Shown: positions 17,334 to 29,383 of the stretch, in pieces
Numbering within the stretch: the stretch's first letter is position 1
Layout: each line of letters begins with the position of its first letter
DNA from: Frondihabitans sucicola
Lineage (GTDB): Bacteria > Actinomycetota > Actinomycetes > Actinomycetales > Microbacteriaceae
Assembly: GCF_030296615.1 (NCBI RefSeq)
Contig: NZ_AP027732.1
Location: 2,046,001 to 2,110,000, forward strand
Reading direction: 5' to 3'
DNA: 64,000 bases
The notes under the pieces: generated by a model
Told to the model about the DNA's origin: nothing
The model's database searches: none
What the model saw: only the letters and a program-made list of their open reading frames with translations
Position numbers and translations under genes: made by a program

Positions 17334-17834
17334 GTGCTGCTCCGACCGCTCCGACCCCGCCGCGTGGTCGCTCTCACGCTCGTCGCGATCACGGGTGTCG
17401 TCGTCCTCGCCGGCTGCACGAACGCGTCGCCGACGCCCTCTCCCGCGGTGTCGAACAGTGCGTCCGCCGGCAGTCCCTCCGCCGCGGCGACGCCGACACC
17501 GGCGCCGTCGTACGACGCGAACGCCTCCACACCGGAGGCCCTCGCGGAGTTCACGGCGGTCGTCACCAAGAAGCTCGCCGGCGATCCGCAGCCGCACGGT
17601 CGTGACATCGTCGATGCTCTCGCAGCGGCCGGCTTCGACAAGAAGGCGATGCAGCTGACTCCCGACGACACCACGATCGGTCGCAACGTCGACTCCATCG
17701 AGTTCTCGGTGCTCTGGAAGAACAACGACTGCCTGATCGGGCAGGTCGGCAGTGCCGGATTCTCCAGCGAGTCGTCGCCGGTGCTCAGCACCGGCAAATG
17801 CCTCATCGGCACGACGCGCACGATCGACTGGTAA
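17334..17834 (+). CDS. Putative lipoprotein (DUF6993-like)
   Basis: A 166-residue exported lipoprotein. Arg-rich N-terminus, hydrophobic helix and lipobox VLAGC with lipidated Cys28, then a Ser/Pro/Ala/Thr-rich linker to about residue 65 and a compact domain with CLIGQVG and CLIGTTRTIDW; two cysteines could form a disulfide. GTG 17334 lies six bases after TAGACT (17322-17327), a leaderless start. Function unknown; the DUF6993 label is by resemblance only. Confidence 0.8.
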   Translation: MLLRPLRPRRVVALTLVAITGVVVLAGCTNASPTPSPAVSNSASAGSPSAAATPTPAPSYDANASTPEALAEFTAVVTKKLAGDPQPHGRDIVDALAAAGFDKKAMQLTPDDTTIGRNVDSIEFSVLWKNNDCLIGQVGSAGFSSESSPVLSTGKCLIGTTRTIDW

Positions 17835-17906
17835 CACCCACGGCTTCGGCCGACGGCCGTCGCCTCGCGCGCGATCCCCTTCCAACCCCCGAATAGACTG
17901 GTGCCC

Positions 17907-19588
<1,682 letters not shown>

Positions 19589-19591
19589 GGC

Positions 19592-20065
19592 GTGGCCCGG
19601 CTGCACGTACCCACCGTCCTGCGGTGGGGCGATCTCGATGCCTACGGGCACGTGAACAACGCCGAGATGCTGCATCTCCTCGAAGAGGCGCGCATCCAGG
19701 CGTTCTGGTCGGCGGGCGAAGAGTCGGGCGACGCATCGACGACGGCCATCCTCGATTCGCGCCCCGACACGCAGACCTGGTCGCTCATCGCCCGCCAGGA
19801 GGTCGAGTACCTCGCCCCGATCGCCTACACGCGGCAGCCGCTCGACATTCAACTGTGGATCGGGCAGATGGGCGGAGCGAGCCTCGAGATCTTCTACGAG
19901 GTGTTCTCGCCGGTCGGGGTCGAGCCGCGCGTGCTCCACACGCGGGCCGCTTCGACGCTCGTGCTGGTCGACGCGACCACCCAGCGCCCCCGCCGCATCT
20001 CGGAGGCCGAGCGCGCCGCCTGGACCCCGTACGTCGACGAACCCCTGGCGTTCCGCCGCAGATAG
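19592..20065 (+). CDS. Acyl-CoA thioesterase, 4HBT hotdog family
   Basis: A 157-residue hotdog-fold thioesterase of the YbgC/FadM kind. RWGDLDAYGHVNNAEMLHLLEEAR has the catalytic Asp and the GHVNN element of the family; VEYLAPIAYTRQPLDI is the second strand. GTG 19592 starts three bases after the ettA stop, so the two are cotranscribed, a pairing often seen in this order. The acyl substrate cannot be told from sequence. Confidence 0.88.
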   Translation: MARLHVPTVLRWGDLDAYGHVNNAEMLHLLEEARIQAFWSAGEESGDASTTAILDSRPDTQTWSLIARQEVEYLAPIAYTRQPLDIQLWIGQMGGASLEIFYEVFSPVGVEPRVLHTRAASTLVLVDATTQRPRRISEAERAAWTPYVDEPLAFRRR

Positions 20066-20250
20066 CTCGCCTCGGGTGTCGGCCGGCTCACCCGCGCCGC
20101 GGAGCGGCTGCCTGCCCGGGCCCGTCGTCCCGCCGACGAACGACGTGCATCGGTCATCGTGCCGCGGCGCCGTGACGTCGGCCGCTCGGCCTCAGAGCGA
20201 CACGCCGAACCTGCCCCGAGCCCACGACGACTGGCCAGGCCGGCAGCGCT

Positions 20251-21147
20251 CTACTCGCCCACCCCGGGAACGCGGGTCATGCCCTCCTGCGCGACGCTCG
20301 CGAGCAGACGTCCGTCGCGGTCGTAGAAACGGCCCGTGGCCAGACCGCGGCCACCCTGCGCCGACGGCGACTCCATCGCGTAGAGGAGCCACTCGTCGGC
20401 GCGCCCGGCACGGTGCCACCACATGGCGTGGTCCAGGCTGGCGATCTTCATTCCGGGTCGAGAGAGTTCGACACCGTGGCGCCGAAGGATCGGCTCCAGG
20501 ATGCCGAGGTCGCTGGCATAGGCGAGCGCGGCCCGGTGGATCGCGGGGTCGTCCGGCAGGGGTCCGACGGTTTTCATCCACAGGGCCTGGTGCGCCACGC
20601 GGGCGCCGTCGACCCGGAGGAACAGCGAGGACGGCACGTGCCTGATGTCGAAGGGGCGCCCGTGCGCCCAGAACTGCGCGGCAGGATGCGGGATCCCGGC
20701 CAGCACGTCGGCCATCGTCGGCAGCGATTCGGGACTCGGCAGGTCGGCGGGCATGGCTGCCTGGTGATCGATTCCGTCGTCGGCGGTCTGGAACGACGCC
20801 ATCGTCGTCATGATCGGCACGCCGTTCTGCAGCGCCTCCGTTCGGCGAGACGCGAACGAGCGACCGTCGTGGCTTCGATCGACGCGGATGTCGATGGGCA
20901 GCTCGATCTTCCCGGCTCGGAGGAAGTACGCGTGCATCGAGTGGACGGTCTTCTCGGAGGGCACCGTCCGCTCGGCGGCCACGAGCGACTGGGCGAGCAC
21001 CTGGCCGCCGAAGACCCGACCGTTCGGCATCCACTGGCTCGGCCCCTCGAACTCGTCGGGGTCGGAACCGGGAGTCAGCGCGAGGGCACGCAGGAAGTCG
21101 TCGAGGGGATCTTCGGGGGCGGCGTCGCGAGCTGGGTCGTGGTTCAT
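20251..21147 (-). CDS. tesB: Acyl-CoA thioesterase II (TesB)
   Basis: Double-hotdog acyl-CoA thioesterase, 298 residues. N-terminal hotdog has VFGGQVLAQSLVAA and HSMHAYFLRAGK; FYDRDGRLLASVAQEGMTR at the C-terminus holds the catalytic Q-T-D triad region together with SLDHAMWWH. ATG 21147 lies seven bases after TAAACT on the minus strand, consistent with leaderless transcription. The 185-bp gap to the upstream convergent thioesterase (20066-20250) contains no evident gene. Confidence 0.92.
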   Translation of the reverse strand: MNHDPARDAAPEDPLDDFLRALALTPGSDPDEFEGPSQWMPNGRVFGGQVLAQSLVAAERTVPSEKTVHSMHAYFLRAGKIELPIDIRVDRSHDGRSFASRRTEALQNGVPIMTTMASFQTADDGIDHQAAMPADLPSPESLPTMADVLAGIPHPAAQFWAHGRPFDIRHVPSSLFLRVDGARVAHQALWMKTVGPLPDDPAIHRAALAYASDLGILEPILRRHGVELSRPGMKIASLDHAMWWHRAGRADEWLLYAMESPSAQGGRGLATGRFYDRDGRLLASVAQEGMTRVPGVGE

Positions 21148-21168
21148 CAGCGGTAGTTTAGAGGGCCG

Positions 21169-21858
21169 ATGACTACCGCATTCCGCCTCCCCGATTCCCT
21201 CTCGCTCGACGACCTCCACACGTTCCTCGGGCGCGCGGCCGCCGTCGACGACGGGGCCACCCGCCTCATCGGCAGCACCGGAGAAGGCGGGGGAGTCCTC
21301 GCGGCCTACGTGGGCGTCCTGTCTCCCGCCGGCATCCTCGACTCCACCCCGACCGTCCTCGGGCTCCGCACGTATGCGCTTGCGGAAGACGACGCTGCGA
21401 CCAGCTTCGACGAGGTGGTTCCGCTCCGCGCCGTGATCGAACGCACGACGAAGCTGCGCAACGAGGTCGTCGACCCGACCGCCTCGGTGACGGTGCCGGT
21501 GCCGCCGGCCGTCGTCGCGGCGTCCTGGGCGGCCATCTCCCCTCCACGAGGTGGCTGGGTCGCGCGTCCGTCCCTCGACGCGTCGATGCTGGAGGCGGTT
21601 GCGAAAGCGGGCATCGCAGAAGTGGCCGAGGTGATTCCGAGCGGCACGGGCGAGCAGATCGTCCAGCGGGTGCGGTCCGGTGTCTGGTCACGGGAGGTCG
21701 ACGGCGCGCCCGATGTCTCCTCCGGGGCCGCCTTCGCCGCGCTCACCCTGGGCTTCCTCACCCCCGACGAGCCCGTCCGCGTCTTCTCCGTGGGGGCGTG
21801 GACGAGGATCAGCACCAGTCGCGGCCACGTCCTCGTCAAACGTCGCGGTCTCCTGTAG
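21169..21858 (+). CDS. Conserved hypothetical actinobacterial protein, 229 aa
   Basis: No family recognised. The protein looks soluble: FRLPDSLSLDDLHTFLGRAA, then alternating strand and helix segments, and a C-terminal half with GWVARPSLDASMLEAVAKAG and WTRISTSRGHVLVKRRGLL. No signal or membrane helix. Start ATG 21169; divergent from tesB with 21 bp between starts, so the two promoters overlap. Actinobacterial homologs are expected from its codon use, but I cannot name them. Confidence 0.75.
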   Translation: MTTAFRLPDSLSLDDLHTFLGRAAAVDDGATRLIGSTGEGGGVLAAYVGVLSPAGILDSTPTVLGLRTYALAEDDAATSFDEVVPLRAVIERTTKLRNEVVDPTASVTVPVPPAVVAASWAAISPPRGGWVARPSLDASMLEAVAKAGIAEVAEVIPSGTGEQIVQRVRSGVWSREVDGAPDVSSGAAFAALTLGFLTPDEPVRVFSVGAWTRISTSRGHVLVKRRGLL

Positions 21859-21902
21859 GCCTCCTTCGAAGCGGGTGGGACCCGACGCGTAACGTCGAGG
21901 TC

Positions 21903-22769
21903 ATGTCGATTCTTCTCACCGGTGCCACCGGCTTCATCGGTTCCCGCGTCCTCCGCTCACTCGTCGCGAAAGGGTACGACGTCACCGCCCTCGTCCGGAC
22001 GGACGCCAAGGCGGCGGCCGTCTCCGAACTCGGAGCCCGTTCCGTGGTCGGTGACATCACCGACCTCGACCTCCTCGAGTCGCTCGTCGTGGGGGCCGAC
22101 GGTGTCATCCACACCGCGTCGCCCGGTGACGAGACCAACGGGGCGGTCGATTCGGGGGTCGTCGACGTCGTCCTCAGAAGCCTCGACGGAACCGACACCC
22201 CCTACGTGCACACCGGCGGCGTCTGGATCTACGGCAGCGGTGCGGACCTGGTCGAGGACGGTCCGTTGCAGCCCCTCCCGATCACGGGCTGGCGGGTCGA
22301 CATCGAGCGCCGCGTCCGCGAATCCGGTGTCCGGACGACCGTCATCGCTCCGGCCATCGTCTACGGGCACGGTGCCGGGATCCCCGCCGGGCTTCTGGGC
22401 GAGGGCGAGATCCTCCTCGTCGGCGACGGGTCGCAGCACTGGACCACCGTGCACGTCGACGACCTCGCCGACCTCTACGTCCTGGCCCTGCAGGCGGCGG
22501 CGGCCGACGAGTACTACCTCGGTGCCTCCGGCCAGAACCCGACGGTGCTCGAACTCGGCGAGGCGGCCGCACGAGGGCGAAGCTGGCCCGTCGTCGCCGA
22601 GACACCCGATTCGGCCCGGGACCGCCTCAGCGCGGCCTTTGCCGACGCCCTGCTGCTCGATCAGCAGGCGTCCGGGAAGCACGCGCGCGAAGCGCTCGGC
22701 TGGAATCCGTCGCAGCCGTCCCTGGTCGACGAGCTCGAGTCGGGGAGCTACCTCAGCCTGCGGGCCTAG
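21903..22769 (+). CDS. NAD(P)-dependent epimerase/dehydratase-like protein (extended SDR)
   Basis: A 288-residue atypical/extended short-chain dehydrogenase. The nucleotide-binding motif TGATGFIGSRVL is at residues 6-17, with DITDLD and HTASPGDE following; the usual YxxxK is replaced by a WIYGSG...W region, as in atypical NmrA/epimerase-like SDRs, so catalysis is uncertain. ATG 21903 is seven bases after TAACGT (leaderless). Substrate unknown. Confidence 0.85.
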   Translation: MSILLTGATGFIGSRVLRSLVAKGYDVTALVRTDAKAAAVSELGARSVVGDITDLDLLESLVVGADGVIHTASPGDETNGAVDSGVVDVVLRSLDGTDTPYVHTGGVWIYGSGADLVEDGPLQPLPITGWRVDIERRVRESGVRTTVIAPAIVYGHGAGIPAGLLGEGEILLVGDGSQHWTTVHVDDLADLYVLALQAAAADEYYLGASGQNPTVLELGEAAARGRSWPVVAETPDSARDRLSAAFADALLLDQQASGKHAREALGWNPSQPSLVDELESGSYLSLRA

Positions 22770-22841
22770 CGGCGACCCCCACGTCACCACGGGCCTGGCG
22801 CGCCCCGGACCCTGTGACGTGCGGCCACGTGACAGCCTCGC

Positions 22842-23312
22842 TCAAGTGCCGAACGTGTTGACCATCGCGTGCGCTGCGCGGTCGAGATAGCCCCAGAGAG
22901 TCGCGTCGTCGAGCGGTGAGAGTTCGAGCGAGTCGACGGCGGTGCGCATGTGCCCGAGCCAGCGGTCGCGGGCATCGGGGGTGACCGCGAACGGCAGGTG
23001 ACGCATGCGGAGCCGGGGGTGTCCACGTTGCTCGCTGTAGGTGCCCGGCCCGCCCCAATACTGCTCGAGGAACCCGGTCAGCCGCTGGATCGCGCCTTCG
23101 AGGTCGTCGGACGGATACATCGGCCAGAGCACAGGATCCGCCCGGACGCCCTCGTAGAAGCGGCGCACGAGGCGCTCGAAGGTTTCACGACCGCCCACCT
23201 GCTCCCAGAAGTTACCTTGAGCGGCGTCGTCACCCAGCCCGCGGCGCACCGTGATCGGCTGGAGGTTGCCGGCAGGCGCCGGCGCAGGATCTGGGGTGGG
23301 CGAGTCGGTCAT
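22842..23312 (-). CDS. glbO: Truncated hemoglobin, group II (GlbO-like)
   Basis: A 156-residue globin with an unusual Pro/Ala-rich N-terminal extension of about 25 residues. The core begins NFWEQVGGRETFERLVRRFY; LEQYWGGPGTYSEQRGHPRLRMRH contains the proximal histidine region and WGGP typical of group II. It probably binds oxygen or NO. Its ATG overlaps the stop of the upstream mscS gene (ATGA), so the two are translationally coupled. Confidence 0.92.
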   Translation of the reverse strand: MTDSPTPDPAPAPAGNLQPITVRRGLGDDAAQGNFWEQVGGRETFERLVRRFYEGVRADPVLWPMYPSDDLEGAIQRLTGFLEQYWGGPGTYSEQRGHPRLRMRHLPFAVTPDARDRWLGHMRTAVDSLELSPLDDATLWGYLDRAAHAMVNTFGT

Positions 23313-24510
23313 GATCTATCCTCTCCCGAGTCGCCCGGTGTCGTTCCGCGGCTGGAGTCGCGCGGAGCCCGCGGCTGGCGCGGTGTGCGCGGCCCGGGAG
23401 CCCCGGGCGGCGGCACGTTGATGCGGCTTCCGGCTTCGGTGGCGTCTGCCGCGGGGGTGGCACCGGCGTCGGACTTTTTCGCCTTCGGCGCGCGCGGGGC
23501 GCGGTTCTTCGGCACGGGAACCGGCGCGGTCTCGACCGGGCGTGCTCCTTTGATCGAGTTGGCTTCGTCGAAGCCCTGGAGGACGACGCTGTTCAGCGAC
23601 GGCAACGTGAGGCCCATCTCGTCGAGAGCCTTCTTGAGTCGCACGCGGAGTTCTCGCGACACGTTGTCTTTCTCCGCGGAACGGGTCCGGACCGCCAGAC
23701 GGATCACCATGGCGGAGTCGGAGATCGACTGGAGACCCCAGACCTCGGGCTTTTCGAGCATGCGGGTGCGCCAGCGAGGTTGGGCCTGGAGATCGGACGC
23801 GACCTTCAAGATGGTCGCTTCGACGGCGTCGATGTCGGCCTCGTAGGGAACGGCCGTGTCGATGATGGCGCGCGCCCATCCCTGCGACATGTTTCCGACT
23901 CGGAGGATCTCGCCGTTTCGGACGAACCACAGGGTCCCGTTCACGTCGCGGACCTGCGTGACGCGGATGCCGACGTTCTCGACGACTCCGGTCGCGAGTT
24001 GGACGTCGACGATGTCTCCGACCCCGAGCTGATCTTCGAGGACGATGAACATGCCGCTCAGAATGTCTTTGACGATGTTCTGCGCGCCGAAGGCCAGACC
24101 GGCCGCGATCACGCTGGCACCGCTGACGATTCCGACGGTGTTGACGTCGAGGACGCTCAGGATGACAGCGGCGGCGATGACGATGATGACCACCGACGAC
24201 ACGTTGTTCAGGACGCTGCCGAGCGTTCGCGTTCTCTGGACGATGCGGACGGCCTGCAGTGGCGAATTGAGCGCCTGGGTGTCTTGGACGTTCTGCTTCT
24301 TCTTGACGCCGTTGACGATCTGATCGACGACGCGGCGGATGACGAAGTGGATGATGACCCGGAGCAGGATCGCACCGAGGATGACGGCGACGACTCCGAT
24401 GGGCTTCCCCACATGCCCCAGAAGGCGTCAGCGCCCTTCGCGATGTCCGCTGCCGCACCCGTCGGGGCGGGAGTTGCTGCTGCGAGGAGGGTTGAGATCA
24501 TCCGAGCCAT
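23309..24510 (-). CDS. MscS-family mechanosensitive ion channel (one frameshift)
   Basis: Small-conductance mechanosensitive channel-like protein of about 400 residues. Three N-terminal membrane helices lead to the pore-lining SGASVIAAGLAFGAQNIVKD, followed by the beta domain with VGDIVDVQLATGVVENVGIR; the C-terminus is a long basic Pro-rich tail. The frame breaks near 24412; one G added in ATGTGGGGAAG joins WGMWG to KPIGVVAVILG and gives ATG 24510 as start. Coupled to the globin gene downstream. Confidence 0.87.
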
Positions 24511-24610
24511 GCTAGAGGCCGTGTCGCAGAGGTTTCTGAAGGCGCGGCGGCGAGCCCGAGGGGCCCGCCGCCGCCGGCTTCACGCCACGGCCGGGGCTGC
24601 GGCGGCCGGC

Positions 24611-27162
24611 TCAGGCGTCTGCGGCCTGAACGCGCAGCGCGCGCTCGGTGCCGGCCACGCTCTCGGACACGATGCGGCGCAGAGCCGGCGTCTCGGGGTT
24701 CGCCTCGAGCCAGGCCGTGGACGCGGAGACGAGCGAGGCGTCGGCGAGGCCGGCCGGGTAGAGGCCTGAGACGAGGGTGTCGGCGATGTGGTAGCTGCGC
24801 GACTCCCAGATACCGGTGAGGGAGGCGAAATAACGCTCGACGACCGGCGCCAGGATCGCGGGGTCGTTCGCGTGCTGGAAGCCCAGCGCCGTTGCCCGGA
24901 CGATGGCGTTGGGCAGCTCGTCGGAGTCGACGACCGACGCGAACGCGGCGAGCTTGGCCTCGCTCGTCGGGATCGTCGCCCGTGCGCGCGCCGCCGCCTG
25001 GGCCCCGTTGGCGGTGTTGTCCGCCGCGAGCGCGGCGTCGATGTCGCTCGAGCCGGCGCGGCCGACGAGGACGAGCCCCTCGAGGATCTCCCAGCGCAGG
25101 TCGGTGTCGATCTCGAGCCCGGCCAGGGCGATGCTGCCGTCGACGAGCCCCTGGAGCGCGTCGCCGTGTGCTGCGCTCGAAGCGATGTTGGCGAAGAACT
25201 TCACGAACTGGAACTGCGCGTCGGCGCCGGCCTCGGCGGACTGGGCGAGCGACCAGAGCTCGTCGCCGACGCGCTCGATCGTCGCCGCGCGACGCTCGGG
25301 GGCGACGTACGACCGGGCAACCTGCGTGAGCTGCGTCAGCGTCGTGCGGATCGTGGTCGACTCGGTCTCGCTGGCGATGTTCGCCAGCACGAGGTCGACG
25401 TAGCTGGACGCAGGCGTCTCGGCGTCGCGCGTGGCGTCCCAGACCGAGCCCCAGACGATGGCGCGGGCCAGCGGGTCGTGGATCTTCGAGAGGTGCTCGA
25501 TCGCGGTCGCGAGAGACGCGTCGTCGAGGCGCACCTTGGCGTAAGCGAGGTCGTCGTCGTTGGTCAGGACGAGCGCCGCCTTCTTCACGCCGACGAGCTC
25601 AGGCACCTCGGTGCGCTCGCCGTCGACATCGATCTCGACGCGGTGGACGCGAACGAGGTCGCCGCCGTCGAGGTCGTAGAACCCGATGGCGAGGCGGTGC
25701 GGGCGGATGGTCGGGTACTCGGCGACGGCCGTCTGCAGGATCGCGAACGACGTGATGACACCGTCGGCGTCGGTCTCGATCTCGGGGCGCAGCGTGTTGA
25801 CGCCGGCCGTCTCGAGCCAGAGCTTCGACCAGCTGGTCAGCTCGCGGCCCGAGGTGATCTCGAGCTCGGCGAGGAGGTCGGCGAGCGTGGTGTTCGAGTG
25901 GTGGTGCTTCTTGAAGTAGGCCGCGACGCCGGCATAGAAGGCGTCGATGCCGACCCAGGCGACGAGCTGCTTGAGGACCGAGCCGCCCTTCGCGTAGGTG
26001 ATGCCGTCGAAGTTGACCTGGACGTCTTCGAGGTCGTTGATCGTGGCCACGACCGGGTGGGTCGAAGGAAGCTGGTCTTGGCGGTAGGCCCAGCTCTTCT
26101 CCATCGCCTGGAAGGTGGTCCAGGCCTCGGTCCACTCGGTGGCCTCCGCCGTGGAGATGGTCGACGCCCACTCGGCGAACGACTCGTTCAGCCAGAGGTC
26201 GTTCCACCACTTCATGGTGACGAGGTCGCCGAACCACATGTGGGCGAGCTCGTGCAGGATCGTGACGACCCGGCGCTCCTTGATGGCGTCGGTCACCTTG
26301 CTGCGGAACACGTAGGTCTCGGTGAAGGTGACGGCGCCGGCGTTCTCCATCGCGCCCGCGTTGAACTCGGGGACGAACAGCTGGTCGTACTTGTCGAAGG
26401 GGTACGGGTAGTCGAACTTCTCTTCGTAGTAGGCGAAGCCCTGACGGGTCTTGTCTAAGATGTAGTCGGAGTCCATGTGCTCGGAAAGCGACTTGCGCGT
26501 GAAGATGCCCAGGGGGATCTCGCGGCCGTCGGAAGACGTGAGCGACGACCGGACGACGTCGTAGGGACCGGCGACGATCGCCGTGATGTAGCTCGACATG
26601 ACGGCCGTCGGTGCGAAGGACCAGGTGGCGACCGCGGTGGAGGGGTCGGTGCCGTCGACGACGGGCGTCGGTGTGATCGAGTTGGAGACGACCTCCCAGC
26701 GGGCGGGCGCGGTGATCGTGAACTGGAAGGTCGCCTTGAGGTCGGGCTGCTCGAAGACGGCGAAGACGCGGCGGCTGTCTGGCACCTCGAACTGCGAGTA
26801 GAGGTAGACCTCGTCGTCGACCGGATCGACGAAGCGGTGCAGGCCCTCGCCCGTGTTGGTGTATTCGGCGTCGGCGACGACGGTCAGCACGTTGGAGGCG
26901 GCCAGGGAGTCGAGCTGGATGCGGACGCCGTCGCTGACAGCTGCGGGATCGAGCTCGGACCCGTTGAGCGTGACCGAGTGCACGGTGCGGGTGAACGCGT
27001 CGATGAAGGTCGAAGCCCCTTCGGTCGCGGTGAAGGTGACGGTCGTCGTGCTGCCGAAGATCTCGGCCCCCGAGTCAGGTCGAGATCGACCACGTACGAC
27101 TGCACGTCGAGAATGTCTTTGCGCTCTTGCGCCTCGACTCGGGTGAGGTTCTCTCCTGGCAC
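24611..27162 (-). CDS. pepN: Aminopeptidase N, M1 family (one frameshift)
   Basis: Zinc aminopeptidase of about 850 residues. GAMENAGAVTF is the substrate-binding GxMEN motif; HELAHMWFGDLVTMKWWNDL holds HExxH with the distal Glu 19 residues on (NESFAEW). ERAP1-like C-terminal domain follows. The N-terminus (GTG 27162, PGENLTRVEAQERKDIL) is separated by a frame break near 27072: one G added to CGGGGGCCGAG joins DLDLTRG to AEIFGSTTTV. The start is supported because PGENLTR begins this subfamily. Confidence 0.92.
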
Positions 27163-27275
27163 AACGGCTCCGTTCTTCGTTGACTGCGCGCTAGCTGAAC
27201 GCTGCTGGGCTCGTGGCCCAAAGACACCCTACCGGCGCGCCAATCAGCGCTTCGAGTTATCCACAGGGAGCTCGC

Positions 27276-27836
27276 TCAGAGCGCGGCGAGCACCTCGTCG
27301 ACCGTCGTGATCTCGATCAGCGGCGCGTACAGCGCCATGACGTCGAGGGCCCGCTGATGGTCGAGGTCGCTGAGCCCGGCGCACGCGTCGGCCACCACCC
27401 GCACCCGGACGCCCGCGTCCGCGGCGGCCAGTGCCGTCGACAGCACGCAGCAGTCGGTGGAGACCCCGCAGAGCACGATGTCGAGCGGGCCGCCGAGAGC
27501 GCTGGCGGTTGCCGCGTCCCACTTGCCGAACGTCTCTCGAGTCACGACGACGGCGTCGCCCACGGGAAAAGCGGGCACGAGGTCGTACAGCGGGTCGGTC
27601 TGGGGGACCAGCGCGAAGGGCCAGTCGCGGTAGTAGGGCACCCAGGCTCCGGTGGGCTCGATCGGGGCGACGAAGCGGGTGAGCGCGGTCCGCGAGCCGA
27701 ACGCCTGCCTGAGGCGCTGTGATCCTGCGCTCGCCGTGTCGAAGTGGGGTGTGTACCAGTCGCTTCCCGGGTCGCCGAAGACGCTCTGCATGTCGATCAC
27801 GACCAGCCACGGCGCCGAGTCGAAGTCGAGCGTCAT
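27276..27836 (-). CDS. Cysteine hydrolase, isochorismatase-like
   Basis: A 186-residue hydrolase of the nicotinamidase/isochorismatase fold. The triad is visible: Asp15 in WLVVIDMQ, Lys in TRETFGKWD, and Cys in GVSTDCCVLSTALAA preceded by the cis-peptide. Substrates of this family include nicotinamide, N-carbamoyl compounds and ureidoacrylates. Its ATG overlaps the stop of the NCS1 permease (ATGA), so the permease probably imports its substrate or a precursor. Confidence 0.88.
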   Translation of the reverse strand: MTLDFDSAPWLVVIDMQSVFGDPGSDWYTPHFDTASAGSQRLRQAFGSRTALTRFVAPIEPTGAWVPYYRDWPFALVPQTDPLYDLVPAFPVGDAVVVTRETFGKWDAATASALGGPLDIVLCGVSTDCCVLSTALAAADAGVRVRVVADACAGLSDLDHQRALDVMALYAPLIEITTVDEVLAAL

Positions 27837-29326
27837 ACGACGTCGCGGTCGAGGAAGACCGCCCCCTCCTGCTGCCGGATGACGGGGCGCATGAACAGCA
27901 GCGTGCCGAGGTACCCGATGGCGAGCGAGGCGAGCACTCCGAGGTTGGCGCCTCCCCAGGTGGTGCGGAAGGCGCTCTTCGCGTCACCGAAGAAGTAGCC
28001 CTGCCAGCCGAGCCAACTGGCGTACGTGTTCGTCACGAGGCCCCAGCCGATCGCCGTGCCGAGCACGATCAGGCCGATGGTGATCCACTGCACGCTTCCG
28101 TAGCGCCCCTTCGGATCGAACAGATCAGCCGTGGAGTAGTCCTTCTTCCGGAGTTGGACGTCGGCGAGGAAGATCCCGGCCCAGGCCGCGATCGGCACTC
28201 CGAGCGTGATGAGGAAGCCCTGGAAGGGCACCACGAAGCTGGTTGCGAAGAAGGCGACGTAGATGGTGCCCAGGATCATGACGACGCCGTCGACCGACGC
28301 CGCCGCATAGCGCGGGACCTTCAGGCCCGCGTTCATCAGCGAGAACCCGGAGGAGTAGATGTTCATCACGGACCCGCCGACGAGGCCGAGGATCGCGACC
28401 ACCGCGAACGGGATGAGGAACCAGGTCGGCACGATCTTCGCGAGGGCGCCGATCGGGTCGTTGTTGATGTCGGCGAACAGCTTCGTCGAGCTTCCCGCGA
28501 GGAGAAGACCGAAGACCAACAGGATCACCGGGGCCACCGCGGCCCCGAAGGTGGTCCACCAGATCACGCCGCCGCTCGACGAGTTGCGCGGGAGGTACCG
28601 CGAGTAGTCGGCGGCCGCATTGACCCAGCCCAGGCCGAAGCCGGTCATCATGAAGACGAAACCGCCGATGACGGCGGGCAGGGCGCCGGAGGGCAGCGCC
28701 GAGACGGCGTGGAAGTCGACGCGGTGGAAGGTCAGGACGATGTAGACGACGGTCAGGACGCCCGTGGCGATGGTGATCCACTTCTGGAGTCGCATGATGA
28801 AGTCGAAGCCGAGGATCCCGCCGAACACGACGAGCAGGGCCACCACGAGCAGCGCGACGATCTTCGTCACGACGCCGCCGTGGAAGCCGAGGGTCTCGAA
28901 GACCGTCGCGGTGGCCAGCACCGCGAGCGACGTCAGCGCCGTCTCCCAGCCGACGGTGAGCACCCAGGAGATGATCGACGGCACCTTGTTGCCGTTGACC
29001 CCGAAGGCAGCTCGACCGAGGGTCATCGTCGGGGCATTGCCGCGCTTGCCGGCGAGAGCGATGAAACCGCAGAACAGGAACGAGATGGTGATGCCCAGGA
29101 TCCCGACGATCACCGCCTGCCAGAAGGACACGCCGAAGAAGAGCAAGTAGGCCCCGTAGCCGATGCCGAGCACCGACACGTTGGCCGCGAACCACGGCCA
29201 GAACAGCTGGCGCGGCGTGCCCTTGCGCTCGCTCTCGTCGATGGCGTTGACGCCGTTGAGCTCGACGCCGCGCGGGACGGCGTCGGCCGTGACGTACGAC
29301 GGTTCGGAAGGAGCTTCGGTCGACAT
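27833..29326 (-). CDS. NCS1-family purine/cytosine permease
   Basis: A 497-residue, about 12-helix proton or sodium symporter of the CodB/purine-cytosine-permease group. PRQLFWPWFAANVSVLGIGYG, FCGFIALAGKRGNAPTMTLGR and GFGLGWVNAAADYSRYLPR are characteristic. Likely substrates are cytosine, purines, hydantoins or thiazole/pyrimidine compounds. Coupled to the isochorismatase-like hydrolase downstream. ATG 29326 is the first start in frame. Confidence 0.92.
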   Translation of the reverse strand: MSTEAPSEPSYVTADAVPRGVELNGVNAIDESERKGTPRQLFWPWFAANVSVLGIGYGAYLLFFGVSFWQAVIVGILGITISFLFCGFIALAGKRGNAPTMTLGRAAFGVNGNKVPSIISWVLTVGWETALTSLAVLATATVFETLGFHGGVVTKIVALLVVALLVVFGGILGFDFIMRLQKWITIATGVLTVVYIVLTFHRVDFHAVSALPSGALPAVIGGFVFMMTGFGLGWVNAAADYSRYLPRNSSSGGVIWWTTFGAAVAPVILLVFGLLLAGSSTKLFADINNDPIGALAKIVPTWFLIPFAVVAILGLVGGSVMNIYSSGFSLMNAGLKVPRYAAASVDGVVMILGTIYVAFFATSFVVPFQGFLITLGVPIAAWAGIFLADVQLRKKDYSTADLFDPKGRYGSVQWITIGLIVLGTAIGWGLVTNTYASWLGWQGYFFGDAKSAFRTTWGGANLGVLASLAIGYLGTLLFMRPVIRQQEGAVFLDRDVV

Positions 29327-29383
29327 GACTTCTCTTCTCGCTCAGCTGGGTCGCGTGGGGCCGCGTGGTTCTAGGCTCAACCC

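Noticed and set aside
24788..26458. Long plus-strand frame opposite pepN
   Set aside because: Antisense shadow of the aminopeptidase; no recognisable domain and Arg/Gly/Asp-rich composition.
27833..29374. Large plus-strand open frame opposite the NCS1 permease
   Set aside because: Antisense shadow typical of high-G+C DNA: very charged, no domains; the permease frame has clear helices and motifs.
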